This document shows positions 1-8,445 of a stretch of 64,000 bases of DNA, in pieces. The notes beneath the pieces are model-generated. The model made no database searches. It had not been told where the DNA came from and worked only from the letters and a program-made list of their open reading frames with translations. The DNA comes from Streptomyces davaonensis JCM 4913 (GTDB lineage: Bacteria; Actinomycetota; Actinomycetes; Streptomycetales; Streptomycetaceae): the NCBI RefSeq assembly GCF_000349325.1, contig NC_020504.1, positions 4,808,053 to 4,872,052 of the forward strand. The letters run 5' to 3'. A program made the position numbers and the translations under genes. Within the stretch, counting starts at the first letter, position 1. Each line of letters opens with the position of its first letter.

Positions 1-1096
1 AGAACAGGGGTACGGGGCGCAGGAAGGGGATCACGTAGATCGTGATGATCGCGAAGAGGTTGTAGATCAGGTGGACGAAGGCTGCCTGGAGGCCGATCTT
101 CGCGTCCTGGCCGACCCCCGCGAACGCCGCGAAGACCACCGTGAACGTGGTGCCGAGGTTGGAGCCGACGACCACGGGATGCACCTGTGCCGGTGTCAGG
201 ATGCCCGTTCCGGCGAAGGGGACCAGGACGGACGTGGTGATGGTCGAGGACTGGGTGACGACGGTCACTCCCATGCCCGACGCCATGGCGAGGTAGGCGT
301 TGCGGCCGACCGCCTTGATCAGGATGTCGCGGGCCCTGCCGACCATGAGGAGTTTGAGGAGGGTTCCGAGGTAGCGGACGGCGACCAGGATCAGCAGGGC
401 GCCGATCAGGATCGTGAACAGCGGACCCAGTGCGCTGCTGACGTGCGAGGTCAACTGGATCACTCCGTGTTCCACCGGTCTGGTGGCCGCCCTGATGAAG
501 TTGAAGTGGGCCGGGTTCGGCAGCCAGTCCGTGTCGTACAGCGCATCGGTCAGCGTCCCGCTGATGTGTTTCAGCGGATACCAGAGCAGCTCGATCGGGA
601 AGAAGATCAGCAGCGCGAGCCAGTTGTAGAAGTCGTGGACCGTCGAGGCGCCCAGCGCCCTGCGGAACTCCGTGCGGTCGCCGATGAAGGTCAGGGCGAC
701 CAGGCTCGTCGTCACGGTGGTGCCGACGTTCGCGCCCAGGATGATGGGGATCGCGCCCTCGATGGGCAGCGCGCCCGACCCCACGGCGGTGACGGCGATG
801 GCCGTCGTCGTGGTCGACGACTGGATCAGGACCGTACCGAGAATGCCGACGCTCAGCCCGACCCACGGGTGCGCGGCGAAGGCGAACATGGTGTGCGCCG
901 CGTCGCTGCCCAGCCCCGCGAAGCCGCGACTGATGATGCTCACGGCGCAGATCAGCAGGTAGATCAGGCCTGCGACACCGCACCGGCCGAGGGCCTTGGT
1001 CCAGGCGGGGAGGTGAAGGGCTTCGGTGTCGCCGGAAGGAGTTCGCCCGGGTTCGTCTCCCTTTTCGTGCCCGTCGCGCGCGGTCTCTGCGGAGGC
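1..1096 (-). CDS. Na/phosphate cotransporter family protein (partial, start unclear)
   Basis: Integral membrane protein of the Na/Pi cotransporter family, expected to import phosphate with sodium. The two family hallmark repeats are visible: a QSSTTTT segment near 805-825 and a QSSTITTS segment near 245-265, each followed by a GANVGTT or GSNLGTT loop. The gene runs off the left edge. The reading frame is open up to a TGA at 1097-1099, but no ATG, GTG or TTG lies in frame before the GTG at 943, which falls inside the first membrane helix. Residues such as LPAWTKALGRCGVAGLIYLL upstream of that GTG look like genuine protein, so the coordinates cover the whole open frame. A CTG start, an indel or readthrough of the preceding gene are all possible. 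Family assignment is secure; the 5' end is not. Confidence 0.8.
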
Positions 1097-1393
1097 TCAA
1101 TGAGCTTCGCAATGCGTTCGGTCCTGACGACCGGGCTCGCTTTCCTGTCGGGTGGCGTCACGGTCGACGGCGCCGAGCAGGATCCGGGCCCGGCGCTCGA
1201 CCAGGATCGGGATGAAGGCCCTGATCCTCGCCTCGTGGAACGCCTCGTGCGCCGAGGCGACGGCCGCGTCCACGGCCTCCGGGGGGAGCGCGGGGTAGGC
1301 GGTCTTCAGCCCCTCCGCCACCCGGAGCAGGGCAACCGCCTCCTGCGCCGGGGCACTGTCGTCGTCCAGGGATGCCAGTTCGTCGGTCGTCAT
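1097..1393 (-). CDS. Small helical protein, three-helix-bundle type
   Basis: A 98-residue protein. Its core (residues about 8-75) is an amphipathic helical stretch containing AYPALPPEAVDAAV and VERRARILL, as in small actinobacterial proteins annotated as three-helix bundle dimerization domains. The function is unknown. I start at ATG 1393 because the frame upstream (to 1471) is Arg-rich, non-conserved-looking sequence. No strong ribosome-binding site is visible. It is the sixth gene of a same-strand series, and its TGA is in the same frame as the downstream Na/Pi transporter frame with no start codon soon after it. The two could therefore be translationally linked, or the stop could be an error. 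Confidence 0.6.
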   Translation of the reverse strand: MTTDELASLDDDSAPAQEAVALLRVAEGLKTAYPALPPEAVDAAVASAHEAFHEARIRAFIPILVERRARILLGAVDRDATRQESEPGRQDRTHCEAH

Positions 1394-1487
1394 CTCACAA
1401 CCCCGGGAAGCTCGACGCTCGGCGCGGACCGCCTCCCTCATTCTCGGTTGAATCGCCCTGAACCGCCTCATGGGCGAACGGGCGACG

Positions 1488-2030
1488 TCACCACGAGGTC
1501 TTGAGGCCGAGCCCGCAGGTGCCGGACCACGTCGCGCCGTCCTGGCCGGTCAGTTCCACGACCACCTGGCCGCCCGGGTCCTGGCTGTAGGCGATCGTGC
1601 AGATCAGCTGGCGCCGAGCGGTGCTGCTCAGGCCCTTCACCGCCAGGGGCAGGCGGGTGCCGACCTTGCCGTCCGCGGAGGGGTCGACCTCGATCGTCGG
1701 GGTGGAGCCGGCCTCCGGAAGGGCGGTGGACAGGTCGACGGCCCGGTCCTCGTCGTTCGGGCCGTCGAGCAGCGCCAGGACGGCCCGCTCCGTCGGCACC
1801 GGTTCCGTCGCCTCCACGGAGCCGACCGTCCGCACCACGGGGCTCAGCCGTCCGTCGGGGGCACGGAAGAAGAGCAGGACGTCGTAGTCCCGGTTGAAGA
1901 AGGCCTGGAAGCTGGCGGGACCGCCCGCCTCGATGACGTCGGTCTCCTGGATGCCGCAGCCGCCGAGCAGCGGCATCGCCACCGCGAGGGCGACGGCCGC
2001 CGCTCTCCGGCGCCTCCGCGCACGCCTCAT
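1488..2030 (-). CDS. GerMN-type lipoprotein
   Basis: A 180-residue predicted lipoprotein. It has an Arg-rich n-region, a hydrophobic core and a lipobox ending in LLGGC with Cys at residue 25. The mature part (DVLLFFRAPDGRLSPVVR, then TERAVLALLDGP) resembles the GerMN domain found in LpqB and related lipoproteins. The ATG overlaps the TGA of the upstream histidine kinase gene by 4 nt (ATGA), so translation is probably coupled. The order response regulator, sensor kinase, lipoprotein recalls Streptomyces envelope-stress and AfsQ-type systems in which a lipoprotein modulates the sensor. That role here is inference from context. Confidence 0.8.
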   Translation of the reverse strand: MRRARRRRRAAAVALAVAMPLLGGCGIQETDVIEAGGPASFQAFFNRDYDVLLFFRAPDGRLSPVVRTVGSVEATEPVPTERAVLALLDGPNDEDRAVDLSTALPEAGSTPTIEVDPSADGKVGTRLPLAVKGLSSTARRQLICTIAYSQDPGGQVVVELTGQDGATWSGTCGLGLKTSW

Positions 2031-3502
2031 CCCCCGGCCTCCTCCGCGTGAAGCGGTATTTCCACGGTGAAGACGGCACCGCCCCCGGGCAGGTTCCCGG
2101 CATGGATCGTGCCGCCGTGCAGCCGTACGTTCTCCAGGGTGATCGCCAGGCCCAGGCCGCTGCCCGCCGAGCGGGTACGGGCCGCGTCGGCCTTGTAGAA
2201 GCGATCGAAGATGTGCGGGAGCGTCTCGGGGCGGATGCCGGGGCCGCTGTCCATGACCTCGATGATCAGTACCGGCGGGCCCTCGGGGAGGGCCACGGTA
2301 CGCAGCCGTACCGTCACCGGCGCGGCGCCGTGCCGCAGGGCGTTGCCGACCAGGTTGGCCATCACCAGGTCGAAGCGGCGCGGGTCGAGCCGGGCCCGGA
2401 TGCCGTCGGGCAGGTCGGCGCCGACCCGGTCGTCGGTCCAGTGCCGGCTCTCCAGGCTCTTGCGGATGGCCTCGGCGACGTCGACCTCGTCGGTGTTCAG
2501 CTCGGCCGCGCGGGCGTCGAAGCGGGAGATCTCCATCAGGTCCTCGACGAGCACGGCGAGCTTCCCGGTCTCGGCGCTGACCAGGCGGACGGCCCGCGCG
2601 GTGTCGGCGTCCAGACGATCGGCGTCCTCGTCGAGGACCTCGGTGACGGCGAGCATTCCGGCGAGGGGGGTGCGCAGTTCGTGCGAGACGTCGGAGGCGA
2701 AGCGGCGGGCGCGTTCCCCGGCCTCGCGCAATTGCTGTACGGAGAGCTCCAGTTGGCCCGCCGACTCGTTGAAGGTGCGGGCCAGGTCCGCCAGTTCGTC
2801 GCTGCCGCGTACCCGGATCCGGGTGTCGAGCTGTCCGCTGCCCATGCTGTGGGCCGCGTGGCGCAGTTCGCGGACCGGGCGCAGCACGCTGCGGGCGGCG
2901 ATCAGGCCCGGGATCAGCGCGACGACGAGGCCGGGCAGGGCGCCGTCCCGGGCGGCCATGAGGAGGGCGTCGACGTTGGTCTGCTCGTCGGTCAGCGGCA
3001 TGACGGCGTACAGGACGAGTCCGCTGGGCAGCAGGTCGTCCGGGCCGGTCTTGAAGACCATGGGCATGGCGATGGTCAGGTAGGGGACGCCGTCCTTGAC
3101 GACCCGCTCGAAACTGCCGTTGGGGTTGGCCCGCGCGGTGCGGCGCAGTTCGGGTGTGATGACGGTGGAGACGGGATTCTCGCCCGAGGAGGCACGCAGC
3201 GAGCCGTACTCGGCGAACACCACCCAGGGGTGCGGCTTGCCCTTGCGGGCGATGCCGCGCAGGAGTTCCTCCAGGCCCGCCCCGCCGTGCAGGGGCAGCC
3301 CGAAGGCACTCTGCTGCACCTGATCGCGGAACGAGGAGACGGCCGTGTCCTGGGCAGTCTCCAGCAGCGCGTTGCGGGCCTCGCGGTAGGTCAGCGCGGC
3401 CGTCGTGCCCGCGCTGACTGCGGCGACCAGCAGGAAGGCCAGCAGGAGCCGGGTGCGCAGGCCGAACGCCCGGAACCGGCGGGGGCGTGGGCCGCCGATC
3501 AC
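2027..3502 (-). CDS. Sensor histidine kinase (OmpR-system partner)
   Basis: A 491-residue membrane sensor kinase. One N-terminal membrane helix (about 16-36) is followed by an extracellular region to about residue 187. A second helix (about 188-205) leads into a HAMP linker, the HisKA domain with phospho-acceptor His274 in SDVSHELRTPL, and a HATPase domain with N-box NLVGNALRH, then DSGPGI and GSGLGLAI. The GTG start at 3502 overlaps the response regulator stop by 4 nt, and its own stop overlaps the lipoprotein start. The three genes therefore form a coupled unit. The stimulus is unknown; the cell-wall genes upstream suggest an envelope signal (inference). Confidence 0.9.
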   Translation of the reverse strand: MIGGPRPRRFRAFGLRTRLLLAFLLVAAVSAGTTAALTYREARNALLETAQDTAVSSFRDQVQQSAFGLPLHGGAGLEELLRGIARKGKPHPWVVFAEYGSLRASSGENPVSTVITPELRRTARANPNGSFERVVKDGVPYLTIAMPMVFKTGPDDLLPSGLVLYAVMPLTDEQTNVDALLMAARDGALPGLVVALIPGLIAARSVLRPVRELRHAAHSMGSGQLDTRIRVRGSDELADLARTFNESAGQLELSVQQLREAGERARRFASDVSHELRTPLAGMLAVTEVLDEDADRLDADTARAVRLVSAETGKLAVLVEDLMEISRFDARAAELNTDEVDVAEAIRKSLESRHWTDDRVGADLPDGIRARLDPRRFDLVMANLVGNALRHGAAPVTVRLRTVALPEGPPVLIIEVMDSGPGIRPETLPHIFDRFYKADAARTRSAGSGLGLAITLENVRLHGGTIHAGNLPGGGAVFTVEIPLHAEEAGG

Positions 3503-4182
3503 AGCGGTCCGAAGCGGTAGCCGAAGCCCCGCAGCGTCTGGACGTAACGGGGGCTGCCGGCCTCCTCCTCGATCTTGCCGCGCAGCCGGGCGACACAGGC
3601 GTCGACCAGCCGGGCGTCGGCGTGGAAGCTGTGCTCCCAGACGTGCTCCAGCAGTTGCTGCCGGCTGAAGACCTGCTCGGGGGCGGCGGAGAGGTACAGC
3701 AGGAGCTTGAGTTCCGAGGGGGCGAGCGCGAGCCGTCGGCCGGCCTTGGTGACGGTCAGTCCGACCCGGTCGATGGTGAGTTCGCCGTAGAGCTCGATGG
3801 CCGGGCGGCCGGGGCCGCTGTCGTCCAGGCGGCGCAGGACGGCGCGGATGCGGGCCTCGATCACCTCGGGGCGGGCGGGCTTGACGATGTAGTCGTCGGC
3901 GCCCGCCTCCAGGCCGATGACCACGTCGAAGTCGTCGCCGCGCGCGGTGAGCATGATGATCGGCAGCTGGCTGTGCTCGCGGACCTGGCGGCAGACCTGG
4001 ACGCCGTTCATCCCGGGGAGCATCAGGTCGAGCAGCAGCAGATCGGGGCGGAACTCGGCCATGGCGGCGAGTCCGGCCTCGCCGGTCGCGGCCGCCCGTA
4101 CCTCGTGGCCGCGGCGGCGCAGACCGAGTTCGACCCCCTCGCGCACGGAAGGGTCGTCCTCGATGAGGAGCACGCGGGACAT
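3499..4182 (-). CDS. OmpR/AfsQ1-like response regulator
   Basis: A 227-residue DNA-binding response regulator. The receiver domain has the acidic pair ED (8-10), phospho-acceptor Asp52 in LLLLDLMLPGMNG, Thr79 and Lys101 in DDYIVKP. The C-terminal winged helix includes LAPSELKLLLYLS and RLVDACVARLRGKIE, and ends with TLRGFGYRF. The sequence pattern is closest, from memory, to AfsQ1 and CseB of Streptomyces, but not close enough to name it. Its gene lies 57 nt downstream of the MurJ-like gene and overlaps the kinase gene. It probably regulates its own operon and envelope genes (inference). Confidence 0.92.
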   Translation of the reverse strand: MSRVLLIEDDPSVREGVELGLRRRGHEVRAAATGEAGLAAMAEFRPDLLLLDLMLPGMNGVQVCRQVREHSQLPIIMLTARGDDFDVVIGLEAGADDYIVKPARPEVIEARIRAVLRRLDDSGPGRPAIELYGELTIDRVGLTVTKAGRRLALAPSELKLLLYLSAAPEQVFSRQQLLEHVWEHSFHADARLVDACVARLRGKIEEEAGSPRYVQTLRGFGYRFGPL

Positions 4183-4239
4183 CGGCGGTTCTCCCTCGGT
4201 GGTGGTCAGGGCCCGGGATCGGGTGGGATCGGATGCGGT

Positions 4240-5859
4240 TCAGGTCCGGGCCCGGGCCGCTCTGCGGCGCAGACCGGAGAGCAGCGCGTCGAGTTCGGCC
4301 AGGCGCAGTGGGCGGGCGAGCAGGGCGAAGGTGAGGATGACGGCGGTAGCACCGGCAAGCGTGGAGACCACCGGCCCCGCCGACTCGGTTCCCACGGCTG
4401 CGAGGTGGCCGAGCGCGGTGGCGGGGACGGCGGCGAGCAGCAGCCGGGCGTGCGCGCCGACGGGGGACGAGCGCAAGGGCCGTACGACGGCGAGGCGGCG
4501 GCTCAGCACCCGGGCGGTCAGCGCCCAGCCCGCGCACAGCGCCAGGGAGTACGCCGCCGCCATGCCCGTCACGGCCCAGCGGGCGGAAAGCAGGTGTGCG
4601 GCGACCAGGGACAGTCCCGCGTTGAGGGTGACGATCACCAGGTTGAGCAGGAACGGCGTACGGGTGTCGGAGAGCGCGTAGAAGGCGCGGGACAGCACGT
4701 ACTGGCCCGACAGGGCGACGAGTCCGGGCGCGAACGCCATCAGGATCCCGGCCATGGCGGCGGTGTCGTCGGCGCCGGTCCTGCCGTAGCCGAAGACCAG
4801 GGCCATCACCGGGTGGGCGAGGGCGAACAGCAGGCAGGCGGCGGGGATGACGGCCGCGGCGCAGGTGCGCAGGCCGTGGGAGACGTCGCGGCGTACGGCG
4901 GCGGTGTCCCCGTCGGCGGCGGCCGCGCTCATCCGGGGCATCAGCGCGGTCACCACGGAGACGGTGACGATGCCGTGCGGGACGACCCACAGGGCGTAGG
5001 CGTTGTTGTAGGCGCCGTATCCGGGGCCGCCGTCGAGGCCCGCGGTGGTGGCGAGGCGGGTGGTGACCCAGTAGGCGGCCTGGTTGGCCAGGACCAGCAG
5101 CACCAGCCAGCCCGCCGAGCGCATCGGGCGGGTCAGTCCGCTGCCGCGCCAGTCGAAGCGGGGCCGCCAGCGGAAGCGGGCCGCGCGCAGGGCGGGGACG
5201 AGGGCGAGGGCCTGGGCGGCGATTCCGGCGGTGGTGCCCCAGCCGAGTACGGCGGTCTCGGTCGCGGTGAGGGTGTCCCCGCCGCCCATGGCCAGCGCCA
5301 GGTACAGGCCGAACACGCTCATGACAACAAGGTTGTTGAGGACCGGCGCCCACATCATCGCGCCGAACCTGCCGCGTGCGTTGAGCACTTGGCCGAGCAG
5401 GGTGAACAGCCCGAGGAAGAAGATCTGGGGCAGGCAGTAGCGGGCGAGGGCGGTGGTCATGGCCGCCTGTTCGCCGCTGTAGTCGGTGTACGCGTCGATG
5501 ATCGCGGGCGCCGCCCAGACCGCGGCCGCGGTGATCGCCAGCAAGGCGACGACGCAGACCGTGACGAGCCGGTCGGTGTACGAGGTGCCCCCGTCGGCGT
5601 GCTCCTTGGCGGCCTTGACCAGCTCGGGCACGAAGACGGCGTTGAGCGCGCCGCCGAGGAGCAGCATGTAGACGATGGTGGGCAGGGCGTTGCCGACCGC
5701 GTAGCCGTCGGCGGTCGGCCCGATGGTGCCGATCGCGGCCGCGACGACGGCGGAGCGGGCGAAGCCGGTGGCGCGGGAGACGATGGATCCGGCGGCCATG
5801 ACGGCGCTGCCGCGGGCGGCGGAGGCAGGCTTCGCGGCCGCCTGCGTCGTTTGCGTCAT
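4240..5859 (-). CDS. MurJ/MviN-family lipid II flippase homologue
   Basis: A 539-residue polytopic membrane protein of the MurJ (MviN) branch of the MOP exporter superfamily, which flips lipid-linked peptidoglycan precursors across the membrane. About 14 hydrophobic helices are visible. The N-terminal signature VSRATGFARSAVVAAAIG and the LLLGGALNAVFVPEL segment are typical of the family. The ATG at 5859 overlaps the stop of the upstream FemA/B-like gene by 4 nt, so the two are coupled. Streptomyces carry more than one MurJ-like protein, and this copy sits with a bridge-forming enzyme and a two-component system rather than in the division cluster. Whether it is the essential flippase or an accessory paralogue cannot be told from the sequence. 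Confidence 0.88.
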   Translation of the reverse strand: MTQTTQAAAKPASAARGSAVMAAGSIVSRATGFARSAVVAAAIGTIGPTADGYAVGNALPTIVYMLLLGGALNAVFVPELVKAAKEHADGGTSYTDRLVTVCVVALLAITAAAVWAAPAIIDAYTDYSGEQAAMTTALARYCLPQIFFLGLFTLLGQVLNARGRFGAMMWAPVLNNLVVMSVFGLYLALAMGGGDTLTATETAVLGWGTTAGIAAQALALVPALRAARFRWRPRFDWRGSGLTRPMRSAGWLVLLVLANQAAYWVTTRLATTAGLDGGPGYGAYNNAYALWVVPHGIVTVSVVTALMPRMSAAAADGDTAAVRRDVSHGLRTCAAAVIPAACLLFALAHPVMALVFGYGRTGADDTAAMAGILMAFAPGLVALSGQYVLSRAFYALSDTRTPFLLNLVIVTLNAGLSLVAAHLLSARWAVTGMAAAYSLALCAGWALTARVLSRRLAVVRPLRSSPVGAHARLLLAAVPATALGHLAAVGTESAGPVVSTLAGATAVILTFALLARPLRLAELDALLSGLRRRAARART

Positions 5860-7043
5860 CGGCGGTTCAGGTACGCCTGGAAGGCGCGGTAGAGCGTGTG
5901 GTTGGCGCTGCCGCTCAAGGGCCTCTCCCATTCCCCCAACGTCTCGACGACCTGTCCCCCGGTGCCGAGCTTCCACCGCAGCAGTCCGTACGCACGTTCG
6001 TCTGGATCGAGAGTGGAGGGTACCCCGCGCATGTCGTAGACGTCGGCGCCGAGGGCGTGGGCGTCCTGGAGCATGCGCCACTGAAGGGCGTTGGAGGGCC
6101 GGACCTCGCGGCGGTGGTCGGCGGAGGCGCCGGTCTGGTACCAGGCTCGGCGGCCCACGGTGATCATCGTGTGGGCGGCGAGGATCTCGCCCCGGTGCCG
6201 GGCGAGGTACAGCTTCATCCGGCCCGGTTCCTCGGCGTTGAGGGCCGCGTACTGGCGCTCGTAGTAGGCCAGCGAGCGGCCGAGCCGGAAACCGTCGCGG
6301 CGCTCGGTGATGCCCAACAGGCGGTAGAACTCGGGGAGTTCGGCCGCACTGCCGACCACAACCTCCACGCCCTCCTTCTCGGCTCGGCGGACATTGCGCC
6401 GCCACTCCTGGTTGAGCCCGGACCACAGGTCCTCGCGGGTGCGTCCGGCCAGCGGTACGTGGAAGACGTGCCGGGGCTGGGCGTCCCCGTCCTTGTCGTC
6501 CCCGCAACGGTGCCAGCCACGGGACCGCAGCCGATCCGCCACGGCGGTCCCGAGCGGGTCGACCTCGCTGGCGAGCACGTCGCCGAGGCGCAGGCCCGGC
6601 CCGGTGAGCGGCTTCAGGTGGGCGGCGTTCCAGCGCCGGTAGGCGGGCGAGGGGCCGATGCGTACGGCGAAGGCGCCCGCGCGGCGCAGGTGTTCCAGCA
6701 GGGGGTCGAGCCAGCCGTCGACGTCGGGGTCGCTCCAGTCGGCGACGGGGCCCTCGGGGAGGTAGGCGAAGTACTTACGGGTGCCGGGGAACTGCCGTAG
6801 CAACACCAACGCCACACCCGTCAGTTGGCCCGCCTCCGGCTCAGGGCCCCAGCCGAGGAGCTGGGCCCGCCAGCCCTCCTTGACCTCGGCCCAGGACGGG
6901 CATTGCAGGAACCCGGCGCCGAGGGCGGCGCCGGCGGGGGACGCGAGGAAGGCGCGGTAGGTCTCCGCGGTGATGGGGCGCAGGGCGGAGCCACGGTCCC
7001 CCGCTCGGCGTGAGCGGCTGGGCGGAACGAGCAGCGCTGACAC
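5856..7043 (-). CDS. FemA/FemB-family peptidoglycan bridge aminoacyltransferase
   Basis: A 395-residue GNAT-fold enzyme of the FemABX family, which uses aminoacyl-tRNA to add the cross-bridge residue to lipid II. Characteristic segments are AYLPEGPVADW, LNQEWRRNVRRAEKEGVEV, the substrate-proximal HTMITVGRRAWYQTGAS and YDMRGVPSTLDPDERAYGLLRWKLG. The GTG at 7043 is preferred because AAGGAGAGG lies about 8 nt upstream. An ATG at 7085 would add 14 unsupported residues. It heads the minus-strand envelope series and is directly coupled to the MurJ-like gene, so the bridge enzyme and flippase would be made together. The aminoacyl substrate (Gly in most Streptomyces) is inferred from the genus. Confidence 0.88.
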   Translation of the reverse strand: MSALLVPPSRSRRAGDRGSALRPITAETYRAFLASPAGAALGAGFLQCPSWAEVKEGWRAQLLGWGPEPEAGQLTGVALVLLRQFPGTRKYFAYLPEGPVADWSDPDVDGWLDPLLEHLRRAGAFAVRIGPSPAYRRWNAAHLKPLTGPGLRLGDVLASEVDPLGTAVADRLRSRGWHRCGDDKDGDAQPRHVFHVPLAGRTREDLWSGLNQEWRRNVRRAEKEGVEVVVGSAAELPEFYRLLGITERRDGFRLGRSLAYYERQYAALNAEEPGRMKLYLARHRGEILAAHTMITVGRRAWYQTGASADHRREVRPSNALQWRMLQDAHALGADVYDMRGVPSTLDPDERAYGLLRWKLGTGGQVVETLGEWERPLSGSANHTLYRAFQAYLNRR

Positions 7044-7251
7044 GGTCTGGGCCTCTCCTTCTCCCCGGGCCTGTCGCGGGGACACTCAGGAGATTCACAG
7101 CGGCCCATGACGGCCCCGTCCGGCGAATGTGACCGGACCATGACCGTTCCGCACCAGTCGCCGTCATGTTGCTCCACAACGGCTGACCTCGGGTTTTCCG
7201 GCTCTACAGTCACGACATCCACCACCTCGCCGCCCCTCCCGGAGGCCCCTG

Positions 7252-8445
7252 TTGTCACGCATCCGTGTACGCACCCACGTCCGGGCCGCCGTTGTGGCCG
7301 CCCTGCTGACACCGCTCGCCGCCTGTTCGTCGAACGGCTCGCCCGGCGACTCGGGCGCCGATAAGGAGAAGCCCGACGACCGCCCGGTCACGGTCACCGT
7401 CACGCCCGAGGGGAAGCAGGTCCCGGCGGGCGAGCCGGTCCGGGTCAAGGCCTCGGGCGGCAAGCTCACTTCAGTGACGGTCACCGACGGCAAGGGCCAC
7501 CGGCTCGCCGGGAAGGTCGCCGCCGACGGCCGCTCCTGGGTCTCCGACCGCAAGGCCGTGCCCGGCGCCTCGTACCAGGTGACGGCGGCGACCAGAAGCG
7601 AGGGCGGCACCGCGAAAACGACCGAGGCCGCCTTCACCACGGCACCGGCTGCCAAGGTCAACAAGGTCGACTGGCGGCCGGGCGCCGACGCCACCGTCGG
7701 CGTCGCCCAGCCGATCTCGCTGGTCTTCGACCATCCGGTGAAGAACAAGGCCGAGGTCGAGAAGCAGTTGAGGATCACCACCTCGAACGACACCGAGGGC
7801 TCCTGGGGCTGGATCCGCGACTGGTCGGGCCGGGACCGAGTGGACTGGCGGCCCAAGGAGTACTGGAAGCCCGGCACCGAGGTCACGCTCGACGCCGAGC
7901 TGAACGGCACCGATTCGGGCCCGGACGGCGGCTGGTTCGTCCGCGACTACACGACGGAGTTCACCATCGGCGCCGAGCAGATCGTCAAGGTCGACCTCGA
8001 CAGCCACCAACTCACCCTGGAGCGCGACGGGAAGACGGTGCGGCGCATACCGGTCTCCGGCGGCACCCCCGGCGGCGACAAGCGCTCCTGGCACGGCACC
8101 GCCGTGCTCATGGCCAAGGAGGGCACGATCAACATGAACTCCGAGACGGTGGGCCTCGGTGACGCCTACGACAAGATGGTCGACTACTCGATGCGGCTGA
8201 CCTGGTCGGGCATGTACGCGCACGCCGCACCGTGGAACGCCGCCTACTTCGGCAACTCCAACCGGAGTTCCGGCTGCATAGGGATGAGCGACGCGAACGC
8301 GGCCTGGTTCTACGAGCAGGTACGGCCCGGCGACCCCTTCGAGATCTCCGGGAAGGAGACCAAGGGCGTGGTCGAGCCCGGGAACGGCTTCGGCGCGTGG
8401 AACCTGTCGTGGGACGCGTGGCAGGAGAAGAGCGCGATGCGCTGA
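7252..8445 (+). CDS. L,D-transpeptidase lipoprotein (Ig-like + YkuD)
   Basis: A 397-residue lipoprotein with a lipobox at LAAC (Cys25), an Ig-like region (about 45-125), a second beta-rich domain (about 135-240) and a C-terminal YkuD catalytic domain. The catalytic pair is His324 (MYAHAAPW) and Cys342 in the motif SSGCIGMS, where many family members have SHGC. It would form 3-3 cross-links in peptidoglycan outside the membrane. The start is a TTG at 7252, supported by a GGAGG 6 nt upstream. The gene is divergent from the FemA/B-like gene, adding to the local cell-wall theme. Confidence 0.9.
   Translation: MSRIRVRTHVRAAVVAALLTPLAACSSNGSPGDSGADKEKPDDRPVTVTVTPEGKQVPAGEPVRVKASGGKLTSVTVTDGKGHRLAGKVAADGRSWVSDRKAVPGASYQVTAATRSEGGTAKTTEAAFTTAPAAKVNKVDWRPGADATVGVAQPISLVFDHPVKNKAEVEKQLRITTSNDTEGSWGWIRDWSGRDRVDWRPKEYWKPGTEVTLDAELNGTDSGPDGGWFVRDYTTEFTIGAEQIVKVDLDSHQLTLERDGKTVRRIPVSGGTPGGDKRSWHGTAVLMAKEGTINMNSETVGLGDAYDKMVDYSMRLTWSGMYAHAAPWNAAYFGNSNRSSGCIGMSDANAAWFYEQVRPGDPFEISGKETKGVVEPGNGFGAWNLSWDAWQEKSAMR

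Noticed and set aside
71..1504. Long plus-strand frame over the Na/Pi transporter
   Set aside because: Asp/Gly/Arg-rich shadow with no motifs; the transporter hallmark repeats are on the minus strand.
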